From Pedomonas mirosovicensis (lineage in GTDB: Bacteria > Pseudomonadota > Alphaproteobacteria > Sphingomonadales > Sphingomonadaceae), in NCBI RefSeq assembly GCF_022569295.1, contig NZ_JAKFIA010000001.1, positions 2,371,001-2,435,000 of the forward strand: a stretch of DNA of 64,000 nt, written 5' to 3'. Every line of letters starts with the position of its first letter. Position 1 is the stretch's first letter. This document shows positions 32,957 to 41,981 of this stretch, piece by piece. The notes under the pieces were generated by a model. That model was given only the letters and a program-made list of their open reading frames with translations. It was not told the DNA's origin and made no database searches. The translations under genes and the position numbers were made by a program.

Positions 32957-34489
32957 TCAGGCCTTGGCGAGCCCCAGCCGTTTCGCAGCATGGCCCAGCA
33001 GGACGCGCTCGATGCCATCCGGCCGGCCAGAGAGCCACCAGAGCAGCAGCGCCGCCGCCCCGTAAATGCCCGCGCCAACCAGCACCTTGAGAATTAGGAG
33101 GAGAATGGGCGCAAGCGTCGCCGTCGCCTCGGCAACGCCGGTAACGGCCAGGATCATCATCCCGCAGGCCGCCAGCGGCCGCCAGATCGCCCCCAGGAGC
33201 GGCAGGACGCGCACCGCGCTCAGCCGCACCAGCCAGAACATGGTGGAAAGCGCAGCCAGAATGCCCACGCCCGCCTGCACCCAGGCAACGCCGACCACGC
33301 CTGCCTTCTGCACCGCCAGGACCGCGCCGACGACGAACAGCACCGCCTGACACCATGCGGTGATCGACACGAAGCGATAGAAACCGAGCACGGTCAGCAT
33401 GCTGCCCGAGATGGAAGTGATGGACCGGCTGGTGGCGAAGATGGCCAGGATCTGCATGAGCGGAACCACCCCAATCCATTGGGTTCCAAGCCACAGCTGC
33501 ACCACCTCCGGCGCGACGAGCGCCAGCCCGACGCTAACCGGCGCCGCCACCATCATGGTGGCGGTGAGGGCCTTGAGGAAAGCGCTGGCGGCGCGCTCCG
33601 CATCGTCGGCCAGCTGGGCGAAGCTGGGCACCAGCACGCGATTGAGCGGCATGATGAGATCGGTCGTCGCCAGATCGGCGATCTCGGTCGCCTGCACATA
33701 GAAGCCGATTTGGGCCGGCGGGGCGAAGCGGCCAAGGATGAGGGTGCCGGAGCGGGACTGCAGGAAGCCAGCAATGCCGTTGATGAGGCTCCACTGGGAG
33801 AAGCCCCAGATGCTGCGCGCCCGCGACAGCGAGAAGCGGGGCCGGTAAGCAGACATCACATAGCTCAGCCCCACGGTGAAGCCGGCGCGGAACAGCTGGG
33901 CCAGCACCAGCGAGTAGTAGTTGCGGAATGCAAAGGCGAGCCCGATGGAAACAGCCACCGTCGCCAGTTGAATGACGAGGTTGTAGCGAAAGTCCTTATC
34001 GAACTGGAGCTGCTTGCGGAAATCGATGGTGCCGATGTTCTCAAAGCCCTGCACGAAGACCGCTGCCGCCGTGAAATACACCAGCGTACCGACACGGGCA
34101 TCATTGTAGTAATCCGCCGCAAGCGGCCCGGCAGCGGCAACGATGACGCCAATGGCCATGCTCTGCAAAATCCGGATGGTCCAGCAGGTGTCGTAGTCTT
34201 CCCGATCCGCATGCTTGTTTCGCAGCAGCGCCCACGCCACGCCGAAATCCAGCAGCACCGTGGTCAGCGCGACGACCGCCATCGCCATCGCAACGAGGCC
34301 GAAGTCGGCGGGCGTCAGGATGCGGGCAATGATGGCGATATTAACGAGACCGAGGAGCCGCACGCTCCAGCGCATCCCCACCGACCACAGGGTGCCGCGC
34401 AGCACCGACGACGTGAGCGGGGGCGCCTCCTTTGCCGCGTCAGGCGCGCTGGCCTCGCCGGCGCCATGCGGCCCTTGCCTGTCCGTCAT
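32957..34489 (-). CDS. Polysaccharide flippase (MOP superfamily, Wzx-like)
   Basis: 510 residues with about 12-14 membrane helices spread through the chain, starting at about residue 28 (VLRGTLWSVGMRWSVRLLGLVNIAIIARILTP-type entry). FGLVAMAMAVVALTTVLLDFGVAWALLRNK is characteristic of the Polysacc_synt_3/Wzx branch of lipid-linked oligosaccharide flippases. It moves undecaprenyl-linked glycans across the inner membrane for O-antigen, capsule or exopolysaccharide. The cytosolic N-terminus is charged. Next to a GT2 gene on the same strand (84 nt), forming a small glycan-assembly unit. Confidence 0.88.
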   Translation of the reverse strand: MTDRQGPHGAGEASAPDAAKEAPPLTSSVLRGTLWSVGMRWSVRLLGLVNIAIIARILTPADFGLVAMAMAVVALTTVLLDFGVAWALLRNKHADREDYDTCWTIRILQSMAIGVIVAAAGPLAADYYNDARVGTLVYFTAAAVFVQGFENIGTIDFRKQLQFDKDFRYNLVIQLATVAVSIGLAFAFRNYYSLVLAQLFRAGFTVGLSYVMSAYRPRFSLSRARSIWGFSQWSLINGIAGFLQSRSGTLILGRFAPPAQIGFYVQATEIADLATTDLIMPLNRVLVPSFAQLADDAERAASAFLKALTATMMVAAPVSVGLALVAPEVVQLWLGTQWIGVVPLMQILAIFATSRSITSISGSMLTVLGFYRFVSITAWCQAVLFVVGAVLAVQKAGVVGVAWVQAGVGILAALSTMFWLVRLSAVRVLPLLGAIWRPLAACGMMILAVTGVAEATATLAPILLLILKVLVGAGIYGAAALLLWWLSGRPDGIERVLLGHAAKRLGLAKA

Positions 34490-34573
34490 GCGAAGATTCC
34501 GATCCTGCCGATTACGCCCCGCCGTTGCGGCCTAACGCAACCCGGCTTGCCGCGCAATGCGCCACGCGCCCTT

Positions 34574-35587
34574 TCAGGCCTCCGGACCGTGCGAGACCGG
34601 CTGGGCCGCCGCCTCGGGCAGGGGCTCGGCGCGCATGCCGCGCAGCCACGAGGCCATGGTCTCGCGCAGGAGATGGCGGGTATAGGACAGGTAGCGGTGC
34701 CCGCCCCCGCCCATCATCGAGGCGAGGTGGTCCCGCCATGCCTGCGCCAGGTTGCCCTGGGAGAACTCATACTCGGCGCAGTCGTGCAAGGCGGCGGAGC
34801 GCTTGCGCCGCAGCCCGGACCGGATATCCGCCCGGGAGACCTCGCGCATGATCTGCCGCATCACCACCGGCTCGGCCCGCAAGTAAGCCGGGCTGCGCGT
34901 CGCCTGATCGGCCGCGCCCAGATGGTAGACGAAGGTCCGGCAGTCCACCCGGCGGACCTGGCAACGGGTGGCCATCCGCATGGCGAGCTGGGTCAGCTCC
35001 ATATAGTTGGGCAGGTTCTCGAACAGTGCGGAGGGAACAGCATCGGTGCGGCAGAAAATACCGCCGGAATTCAGCCAGTTCTCCTGCAGCAACGCACGGG
35101 CGTGGTCGTCACCAAAGTCCAGCAGATGCTGATGGCGCACTTCCCGCGTGCCGGCACAATCGGTCAACCCATTGGTCGCCACCACGTCGGCCCCTGCCTC
35201 GAAGGCATCCATGACCGGGACAAGACTGTCCGGCAGCAGTTCGTCGTCGTCATCCAGCAGGCAGAAGAACGGAGTCTCAACCGCCCGCACGCCCTCCAGA
35301 CGGGCATTGGCCACGCCCGGCCGGGGCGTCACGAGAAGATGGACAAACGGATTGGCTTCCAGCGTCTCAACGATCGCCGGGTCATAGCGGTTGCCGTTCA
35401 CCACCACCAGGGCAATGCAGGGCACGCTTGTCTGTGCCCGCACGCTCTCAACAGCGCGCAGCAATTCCGGACGCACGCCCAGGGTTGGAATAACGACCGA
35501 GATCAAAGGGCGGCTGCGGGGCGCACGACCCTGCTGGGCGCCCTCCAGACGCGTGGAATGAGGAAGCTCTACCAGTAGACCGGACAT
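34574..35587 (-). CDS. Family 2 glycosyltransferase
   Basis: 337 residues. GT-A motifs: PLISVVIPTLGVRPELLRAVESV, LLVTPRPGVANARLEGV, and the metal-binding FFCLLDDDDELLPDS. NSGGIFCRTDAV follows the acceptor region. No membrane segments, so it acts on the cytosolic face, probably on the lipid-linked glycan exported by the adjacent flippase. The sugar donor is not predictable. AGGA precedes ATG 35587. Confidence 0.88.
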   Translation of the reverse strand: MSGLLVELPHSTRLEGAQQGRAPRSRPLISVVIPTLGVRPELLRAVESVRAQTSVPCIALVVVNGNRYDPAIVETLEANPFVHLLVTPRPGVANARLEGVRAVETPFFCLLDDDDELLPDSLVPVMDAFEAGADVVATNGLTDCAGTREVRHQHLLDFGDDHARALLQENWLNSGGIFCRTDAVPSALFENLPNYMELTQLAMRMATRCQVRRVDCRTFVYHLGAADQATRSPAYLRAEPVVMRQIMREVSRADIRSGLRRKRSAALHDCAEYEFSQGNLAQAWRDHLASMMGGGGHRYLSYTRHLLRETMASWLRGMRAEPLPEAAAQPVSHGPEA

Positions 35588-35932
35588 TTTCCTGCCTGCA
35601 GACCGATGCGCTGCGCGGGCAACTCTTGCGGTCGCCTCGATTCACGCATTCAGAACCCTTATGGTATCGTAACAGAACCCGCCGCTTCGCCGCAATCGGA
35701 GATTAATACTAAATTATTAACAATCTCTCGCCGGGCGCAACCAGACTTGAGGCTTGCAATCCGCGCGATATTGCCTCAAAGGCAGCAGCCTCCGTCGGAC
35801 CCGGCAGTGCCGGGTGGCTTGGCCGGGCGCCTATCCCCCGGATAACCCCTCTTCGAGCCGCCCCTGACAGACCGCCGCGATGCGCGCGCCCAGGGCTGGC
35901 CCGAACTTCGGTTCCAGGTTCAAGTTAACAAT
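35588..35932. other. Intergenic region
   Basis: About 345 nt between divergent glycosyltransferase and SulP genes; no gene seen. An AT-rich stretch at 35695-35725 contains TTAA-N7-TTAT, a near CtrA-like arrangement, but not a clean match. Confidence 0.4.
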
Positions 35933-37417
35933 ATGATTTCAATGTCTTCGCTTCGCCGCGAATGGCTTTCCAATCCCCGTGCAGATATTCTTGCCGGTAT
36001 CGTCGTCGCGCTGGCCCTCATTCCGGAAGCCATCGGCTTCTCGATCATCGCGGGCGTCGACCCCAAGGTGGGGCTTTACGCCTCCTTCTCCATTGCCGTC
36101 ATCATCGCGCTGGTGGGCGGCCGGCCGGCCATGGTTTCCGCCGCCACCGCCGCCGTTGCCGTGGTGGTGGTGCCCTTGGTACGCGACCACGGCCTGCCGT
36201 ACCTGTTCGCCGCCACCATCCTGATGGGCATTATCCAGATCATCGCGGGCTTCCTGCGGCTCGACCTGCTGATGCAGTACGTCTCCCGCTCGGTGATGAC
36301 CGGCTTCGTCAACGCGCTGGCTATTCTCATCTTCATGGCCCAGCTGCCCCAGCTCATTGACGTGACCTGGATCACCTACGTCATGGTGGCGGCAGGCCTT
36401 GCCATCATCTACCTGTTTCCGCGCGTAACTCGCGCCGTGCCATCGCCGCTGGTGGCAATCATCATCCTCACCACCGTTTCCATCTACGGCGGGCTGGACG
36501 TGAACACGGTGGGCGACATGGGCCAGCTGCCCTCTGCCCTGCCCAGTTTCCTCATTCCCGACGTGCCGCTGACGCTGGAGACGCTGCGGATCATCCTGCC
36601 CTACTCGCTGACCATGGCGGCGGTGGGCTTGCTCGAATCCCTGCTCACTGCCCAGATCGTCAACGACCTCACCGACACCCCCAGCAACAAGCGCCGGGAG
36701 TGCAAGGGCCAGGGCATCGCCAACTTCGTCACCGGCTTCCTCGGCGGCATGGGCGGCTGCGCCATGATCGGCCAGTCGGTCATCAACGTGAAGTCGGGCG
36801 GGCGCACGCGCCTCTCCACCCTGACGGCCGGCGTCGTGCTGCTCATCCTTATCGTTGTGCTCGGCCCGCTCGTGAGCCAGATCCCCATGCCGGCGCTGGT
36901 GGCCGTGATGGTGATGGTCTCCATCGGCACCTTCAGCTGGCGCTCGATCCGCGACCTCAAGCGCCTGCCCTGGCAGTCTTCCGTAGTGATGCTGGTCACG
37001 GTGGTGGTCGTGGTATGGACGCATGACCTGGCGCGCGGCGTGCTGGCGGGCGTCATCCTCAGTGGCCTGTTCTTCGCCGGCAAGGTGCGCCGCCTGTTCA
37101 CGGTGGAGAGCAGCCTGTCGGAAGACGGCCGCACCCGCACCTACCGCATCTCCGGCCAGGTGTTCTTCGCCTCCAGCGAGCGGTTTCTGGAAGCCTTCGA
37201 TTTCCGCGAAGTGCTGGATCGCGTGGTAATCGATGTCTCCGGCGCTCACTTCTGGGACATCACCGCTGTTGGCAGCCTGGATGCGGCAATCCTAAAGTTC
37301 CGGCGTGAAGGCGCATCGGTGGAAGTGACGGGCCTCAACGAGGCCAGCGCCGCCATGGTGAGCCGGTTCGCCACCCACGACAAGTCCGGCGCGAGCGGGC
37401 AGACGGCCGCGCACTGA
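35933..37417 (+). CDS. SulP-family anion transporter with STAS domain
   Basis: 494 residues. The SulP core begins [41 protein letters not shown] and continues with about 11-14 helices, including the [20 protein letters not shown] loop. The C-terminal STAS domain (about 400-480) has [22 protein letters not shown]. Substrates in this family are sulfate, bicarbonate or other anions; the group with this short form includes bicarbonate and uncharacterised transporters. Start ATG 35933 or 35942 without a clear ribosome-binding site. A universal stress protein follows 18 nt after the stop. Confidence 0.92.
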   Translation: MISMSSLRREWLSNPRADILAGIVVALALIPEAIGFSIIAGVDPKVGLYASFSIAVIIALVGGRPAMVSAATAAVAVVVVPLVRDHGLPYLFAATILMGIIQIIAGFLRLDLLMQYVSRSVMTGFVNALAILIFMAQLPQLIDVTWITYVMVAAGLAIIYLFPRVTRAVPSPLVAIIILTTVSIYGGLDVNTVGDMGQLPSALPSFLIPDVPLTLETLRIILPYSLTMAAVGLLESLLTAQIVNDLTDTPSNKRRECKGQGIANFVTGFLGGMGGCAMIGQSVINVKSGGRTRLSTLTAGVVLLILIVVLGPLVSQIPMPALVAVMVMVSIGTFSWRSIRDLKRLPWQSSVVMLVTVVVVVWTHDLARGVLAGVILSGLFFAGKVRRLFTVESSLSEDGRTRTYRISGQVFFASSERFLEAFDFREVLDRVVIDVSGAHFWDITAVGSLDAAILKFRREGASVEVTGLNEASAAMVSRFATHDKSGASGQTAAH

Positions 37418-37435
37418 GTGGAAGGGAGAATGAAC

Positions 37436-38290
37436 ATGAAGCGGATTCTCGCCTGCATCGACGCCTCCGGCTATGCCGCCAGCGTCTGCGATCTCGCCGC
37501 CTGGGCAGCGGCACGCCTGCCCGCCGCTATCGATGTGCTGCATGTCGTTCAGCGCAAGGACCCGGCCGCTTCCCAGCACGATCTCTCTGGCGCGATTGGC
37601 CTTGGCGTCAAGACCGACCTCTTGGAGGAACTGACCCGCCTCGACGAGGCCCAGAGCCGCCTGGAGATCGAACGCGGCCGCCTGTTGCTGGAGATGGCAA
37701 CGCAGCGCCTGAGTGCCGCCAGCGCGGCTGAGGCGCACCCGCTGCACCGGCACGGCGGCATTATTGAGGCCATCCTCGAGTTGGAGGAAGCCGCCGATCT
37801 GGTCGTCATCGGCAAGCGCGGCGCCTCCAGCGAATTCGCGCAGGATCACATCGGCTCTAAGATCGAGCGTATCGTGCGCGCCAGCGCCAAACCGGTGCTG
37901 GTGGCCTCGCGGCAGATCCCGGAGATCGGCTCGGTCGTCGTCGCCTACGACGGCAGCCCCGCCGCCCGCAAGGCGGTGCGGATCGTGGCGACATCGCCGC
38001 TGTTCGCCGGGCTGGACGTTCATGTGGTGATGGCCGGCAGCGAGGACGCCGCCAGCCGCCAGCGGCTGGAGCAGGCCACCACGGCTTTCGAGGGCAGCGA
38101 CACCCAGCCTTCGCTACACCTGATCAGCGGCCGCGCCGAAGCGGTGATCGCCGAGCAGGTGGCCGCCCGCCCCAACGCCATGCTGGTGATGGGAGCCTAC
38201 GGCCACTCGCCGCTCCGCACGCTCATCATCGGCAGCACGACAACCGCCATGGTTCGCACCGTCCGCGCTCCGGTTCTGCTAATTCGCTGA
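37436..38290 (+). CDS. Tandem-domain universal stress protein
   Basis: 284 residues from ATG 37436, with AAGGGAGA 7 nt upstream; GTG 37418 is rejected. Two UspA domains: the first ends VVIGKRGASSEFAQDHIGSK, the second LVMGAYGHSPLRTLIIGST, both with the ATP-binding G-x2-G-x9/10-G-S motif. Double-domain Usps often pair with membrane transporters and may sense nucleotide state. The SulP-Usp operon suggests Usp-controlled anion transport (inference). Confidence 0.92.
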   Translation: MKRILACIDASGYAASVCDLAAWAAARLPAAIDVLHVVQRKDPAASQHDLSGAIGLGVKTDLLEELTRLDEAQSRLEIERGRLLLEMATQRLSAASAAEAHPLHRHGGIIEAILELEEAADLVVIGKRGASSEFAQDHIGSKIERIVRASAKPVLVASRQIPEIGSVVVAYDGSPAARKAVRIVATSPLFAGLDVHVVMAGSEDAASRQRLEQATTAFEGSDTQPSLHLISGRAEAVIAEQVAARPNAMLVMGAYGHSPLRTLIIGSTTTAMVRTVRAPVLLIR

Positions 38291-38310
38291 CAACATCCAA
38301 CAAGACGGCA

Positions 38311-38361
38311 AGCGGTCCTTGCGGGGCAGTATCATCGCCTCGCAAGGGCCGCTTTTTTTTA
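38311..38361 (+). terminator. Rho-independent terminator
   Basis: AGCGGTCCTTGCG (38311-38323) pairs with CGCAAGGGCCGCT (38341-38353) with one G-T pair, followed by eight T. It ends the SulP-Usp operon. The remaining 38362-38616 shows no gene. Confidence 0.85.
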
Positions 38362-38616
38362 TGCTAGAGAATTCAAGTTTCTCTGCCTGTTGAGGAGAGA
38401 TGCGGCCGCCTGAACGGGCCCGTTCGCCAGGCGGGTTCCATCAGGCATAACCGGAATACTCGGGAAAAAGCAAGTTTCGTCGCAACCCGCCGGAAAAGCA
38501 CTGGGCCGCCATCACCTTCCCCTTACTTATGGACACGGAAAAGCGCCAGGCACGCCTGCCAGCGCGCCACAACAGTTGCCTCTTACGCTGATACGTAGGA
38601 ACGAGAAGGCAGAGTT

Positions 38617-40290
38617 ATGTACCGTTTGTCCGGGCTCGAGGATTTCGAAGCCATCGTCGATGTCATCCCTAGCCCCATCTTCATCAAGGATGAAGAGCAC
38701 CGCTTCGTCCTGGTCAACAGCGCAGCGAGCGACTTCTTCAACCTGCCTCGTGAAGCGGTGAAGGGAAAAACCGATATCGACCTGTGGCCAGAGCAAGCGC
38801 CAGTTTACCTGGAGGGCGATGCGCGGGCGCTTGCCAATGGTGAGGATGAAAGCGAGGAGCAGTTTGTCGATCGCTTCGGGACAACGCGCACCATCGTAAC
38901 GCGCAAACGGATCGTACGCCTGACGGAAGGCGCCCGCCTTATCGTTTGCGTTATCTCGGACGTTACGGCCTATCGGGAAGCAGAGGCGCACAGCCGCCAT
39001 CTGGCATTCCACGATCCCCTCACCGGCCTTGCCAATCGCGCCCTGCTCAACGAGCGTATCGAACAGGCCGTGATGCACCCGCAGCGCGAGTCCGACCAAT
39101 ATGCGCTGCTTTACATCGATCTCGACCGCTTCAAGGAAGTGAATGACACTCATGGCCATCTGGCCGGCGATGAACTGGTTCGTGATTTTGCGGGCCGGCT
39201 CACCGCGCTTGTTCGCAGCACGGATACGGTTGCCCGTCTGGGCGGAGACGAATTTGCCATTCTGCTGACCAACGTGCGTAATGCCGCTCAGGTCGACTCC
39301 GTCTGCCAACGCATTCTGGAGGCCGCAAGCGAGCCCTTTGACGTGGCTGGAGCCCAGGCCTTCGTCAGCGCCTCGATTGGCGTCGTCATGTTTCCCAGCG
39401 GTGAGCTGGGCCGCATCGAGCTGCAACGCCGGGCGGACGTGGCCCTTTACCGGGCCAAGAACGCCGGCCGGGGGCGCTTCCGCATTTTCGACGACGCCAT
39501 GGACGAGACCCTGCGCGCGCGGCGAAAAATCGAGGTCGATCTGCGCCATGCCCTGGCGCAGAACCAAGGCCTCAAGGTTTACTATCAGCCAATCGTATCG
39601 CTGGATAACAAAACGGTCGTAGCGTTCGAGGCATTGGTCCGCTGGGACCATCCGGAGCTGGGATGCCTCTTGCCCGCGCGGTTTATTCCTGTAGCGGAAG
39701 ATTCAAACCTGATTGGCGCACTGGGCGCGTGGGTGCTCGCCCGGGCCTGCAAAACCATGGCGCCATGGACGGGTTTGACCGTTGCCGTCAATGTCTCACC
39801 CGTTCAATTGCGAAATTCGGACTTTGCGAACCAGGTGCTCGCCATTACCGCAGAGGCTGGCCTTGATCCTCACCGGCTGCAGCTCGAAATTACGGAAAAT
39901 GCCGTTCTGAGCGCGGAGGGCGAGGTTGCGGATACGCTGCATAGGCTGCGCGAACATGGCGTCCGCATTGCGCTGGATGATTTCGGCACCGGCTATTCCA
40001 GCCTGAACCACCTGCGGCAGCTTGAAGTCGACAAGGTGAAAATCGACCGCTCCTTCATTCAGCATATCGGCCAAACGACGGACTCCGAGGCTATCGTGCA
40101 GGCGGTTACCACCATCGGCAAGGCGCTGGGTGTCAGCGTGACGGCCGAAGGCGTGGAGACGGCCGAGCAGCGGGATTTTCTGCTGAACAATGGCTGCGAC
40201 GAACTGCAAGGCTATCTGGTGGCGCGTCCCCTGCCCGCCGACGGCATTGCCGCCTTCATGGAAAACTTCCGGCAGCGGGCAGGCAACTAA
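38617..40290 (+). CDS. PAS-GGDEF-EAL c-di-GMP signalling protein
   Basis: 557 residues: PAS domain (about 8-115), GGDEF (about 125-295) and EAL (about 310-550). The diguanylate-cyclase loop reads LGGDEF and is preceded at the proper distance by RSTD, the RxxD inhibitory site, so feedback-regulated c-di-GMP synthesis is possible. The EAL motif FEALVRW plus DDFGTGYSSL and KIDRSFI retain the phosphodiesterase residues. Both activities may therefore be intact. No membrane helix, so it is a cytosolic sensor. AAGG lies before ATG 38617. Confidence 0.93.
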   Translation: MYRLSGLEDFEAIVDVIPSPIFIKDEEHRFVLVNSAASDFFNLPREAVKGKTDIDLWPEQAPVYLEGDARALANGEDESEEQFVDRFGTTRTIVTRKRIVRLTEGARLIVCVISDVTAYREAEAHSRHLAFHDPLTGLANRALLNERIEQAVMHPQRESDQYALLYIDLDRFKEVNDTHGHLAGDELVRDFAGRLTALVRSTDTVARLGGDEFAILLTNVRNAAQVDSVCQRILEAASEPFDVAGAQAFVSASIGVVMFPSGELGRIELQRRADVALYRAKNAGRGRFRIFDDAMDETLRARRKIEVDLRHALAQNQGLKVYYQPIVSLDNKTVVAFEALVRWDHPELGCLLPARFIPVAEDSNLIGALGAWVLARACKTMAPWTGLTVAVNVSPVQLRNSDFANQVLAITAEAGLDPHRLQLEITENAVLSAEGEVADTLHRLREHGVRIALDDFGTGYSSLNHLRQLEVDKVKIDRSFIQHIGQTTDSEAIVQAVTTIGKALGVSVTAEGVETAEQRDFLLNNGCDELQGYLVARPLPADGIAAFMENFRQRAGN

Positions 40291-40335
40291 CGGGCAAAGC
40301 AGAACGGGGCCGCGCCGGGCAGCCCCCACGCGGCT

Positions 40336-41208
40336 CTAGCCGGCTTTGTGAAGCGGTGACACCGCGCCGCGCGCGGCGTTCTGCTCAAACTCAACCGCAT
40401 CGTGCGCGCAAAAGATCCGCACGCTGTCAACCTGCTTCAGCGAGAGCTGGCGCAGCCGCGCCTGGTTGGCGAGACGCTGCTGGCGGTCCACCTCCATGAT
40501 CGCCTGGTAGGCGCGCAAGGCCGGCGTGCACTCGCGCGTCTCCTGCCGCACCTCACCGCGGTAGAAATAGGCGTCGCCCGCGTGCAGCAGCCAGCCGTTG
40601 CCGGTGTCGATGGCGATGCCCGCGTGGCCCCATGTGTGCCCGGCCAAGGGCACCATCAGAATTTCAGGCGGCAATCCATCCAGCGCGCGCACCGCCCCGA
40701 AGCCGAACCACGGCTCGCCGTTCGGGCCGGCATAACGCCGCCATGCCTTCACCTCATCGAACTGGCGCGGGCGGTAGCGGTTGCGCGCTACAAATCCCCG
40801 GCGCGGGCCGGTGGCGGCAGAAAATTCCGCCTCCATCACGTGCACCGTGGCATTTGGAAAATCCTCCAGCCCGCCCGCGTGGTCGAAGTCGAGGTGGGTG
40901 AGCAGGATGTGCCGCACGTCGCTGGCCTGGAAGCCCAGAGCCTCGACCTGCCGCACCGCCGTATCCTGCGCCCGCAGCTGGATGTTGAGCAGGCCGCGCA
41001 TGAAGCGGGTGATACGCGGGTTCGGCCCGTCGTGCGGGCGCAGCACATCCTTGAGGCCATAGCCGGTATCCACCAGCACAAGCCCCTCGTTGGTTTCGAT
41101 CAGCAGGCAATGGCAGACGATATTGGCGTGCAACCCGTGGCTGCGGCCATCATACAACGCGCCGCCCAGGGGGCAGTCCGTCCCGCAATTGAGGTGGTGG
41201 ATCCGCAT
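40336..41208 (-). CDS. MBL-fold (AHL-lactonase-like) hydrolase
   Basis: 290 residues. Zinc motif ILLTHLDFDHAGGL (H-x-D-x-D-H-A-G-G, with Asp at the place of the second His), then AGHTWGHAGI, LLHAGDAYFY and CAHDAVEF at the C-terminus. NIVCHCLLIETNEGLVLVDTGYG near residue 30 is typical for the lactonase-like subgroup. It may open lactone rings or hydrolyse another ester; quorum quenching is not proven. GGAGGAG precedes ATG 41208. A perfect EcfG promoter (41234-41258) suggests stress control outside the main island. Confidence 0.85.
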   Translation of the reverse strand: MRIHHLNCGTDCPLGGALYDGRSHGLHANIVCHCLLIETNEGLVLVDTGYGLKDVLRPHDGPNPRITRFMRGLLNIQLRAQDTAVRQVEALGFQASDVRHILLTHLDFDHAGGLEDFPNATVHVMEAEFSAATGPRRGFVARNRYRPRQFDEVKAWRRYAGPNGEPWFGFGAVRALDGLPPEILMVPLAGHTWGHAGIAIDTGNGWLLHAGDAYFYRGEVRQETRECTPALRAYQAIMEVDRQQRLANQARLRQLSLKQVDSVRIFCAHDAVEFEQNAARGAVSPLHKAG

Positions 41209-41233
41209 GGCTCCTCCGCTCGCCTGCCCGGCG

Positions 41234-41258
41234 AACGGACGGCAACTGCAAGGGTTCC
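41234..41258 (-). promoter_or_regulatory. EcfG-type promoter of MBL-fold hydrolase gene
   Basis: Minus strand: GGAAC (complement of 41254-41258), 16-base spacer, CGTT (complement of 41234-41237), 26 nt from the start codon and in the short gap after the DUF3597 gene. Confidence 0.75.
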
Positions 41259-41264
41259 AGCAGC

Positions 41265-41753
41265 TCAGTCCATCAGGGCTGGCGGCACCTTGCCGCCATT
41301 GGCCGCCAGCTCGCGCATCACCCGCTTGTGCAGCCAGACGTTCATCTCGGCGCTGCCATCAAGCGCACCAGTGTAGCCCAACTCCTGCGCCAATTCCTTG
41401 CGGGCCGAAAGGCTGGAATCGAGGCCGAGCAGCTTCATCAGATCAACGATCGAGGTCTGCCAGTTCAGCTTCTCGCCAGACTTCGCCGCCATGCCGTTGA
41501 GAATTGCCTCCACGTCAACCTGCTGCTGCGCCGGTTGCTGGAACTGGGCCTGCTGCTGCGCCGGTTTCTGAGGCTGGCCCTGTTGCTGGGCGGGCGCGGC
41601 GGCACGGGCTGTCTGCTGCGCCGCCGGGGCCGGCTGGGCGGCACGCGCGGTCGGCCTCGTTTGGGCGGCGCTGTGCTGAACTGGCTTCGCCTGCGCGGTT
41701 GCCGCCTCCTTCCTGCCGAAGATCGCATCCCTGATCTTGCCGAAAATGCTCAT
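41265..41753 (-). CDS. DUF3597 protein
   Basis: 162 residues from ATG 41753 (GGGAG 7 nt before it). MSIFGKIRDAIFG at the start, an Ala/Gln/Pro-rich linker (about 18-85), and the DUF3597 domain VDVEAILNGMAAKSGEKLNWQTSIVDLMKLLGLDSSLSARKELAQELGY with LHKRVMRELAANGG at the end. The fold is small and helical, function unknown. The Gln/Ala linker is long for the family. Upstream of the lactonase-like gene in the same direction. Confidence 0.9.
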   Translation of the reverse strand: MSIFGKIRDAIFGRKEAATAQAKPVQHSAAQTRPTARAAQPAPAAQQTARAAAPAQQQGQPQKPAQQQAQFQQPAQQQVDVEAILNGMAAKSGEKLNWQTSIVDLMKLLGLDSSLSARKELAQELGYTGALDGSAEMNVWLHKRVMRELAANGGKVPPALMD

Positions 41754-41981
41754 CGCGCGTCTCCCGTCTTTGGGGTCTTTTAATCCCTTGAACCGACGCG
41801 CGCGTGTGGAGTTCATCCTTTCGACGCAAGCCATGAGCGAAATAATATCACACCGCCTGCCGGAGACGCCGCCCGTCGACCGCAGGCGGGCGGCAGCGAG
41901 GAGGAAGCCGTTACTCCTTCAGATCCGTTGCCTTTCCGTCATTCTGCGATAGGGTGGCCGCCGGTTGCACGGAGTGTTGTC

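Noticed and set aside
33479-35578. 699-codon plus-strand frame opposite flippase and glycosyltransferase
   Set aside because: Shadow of two clear minus-strand genes; product is low-complexity with no domain.
35699-35720. CtrA-like site before the SulP gene
   Set aside because: TTAA-N7-TTAT has a mismatch in the second half and the gene has no known CtrA link.
35939-37249. 436-codon minus-strand frame over the SulP gene
   Set aside because: His/Asp/Gly-rich mirror of the transmembrane codons; no start context.
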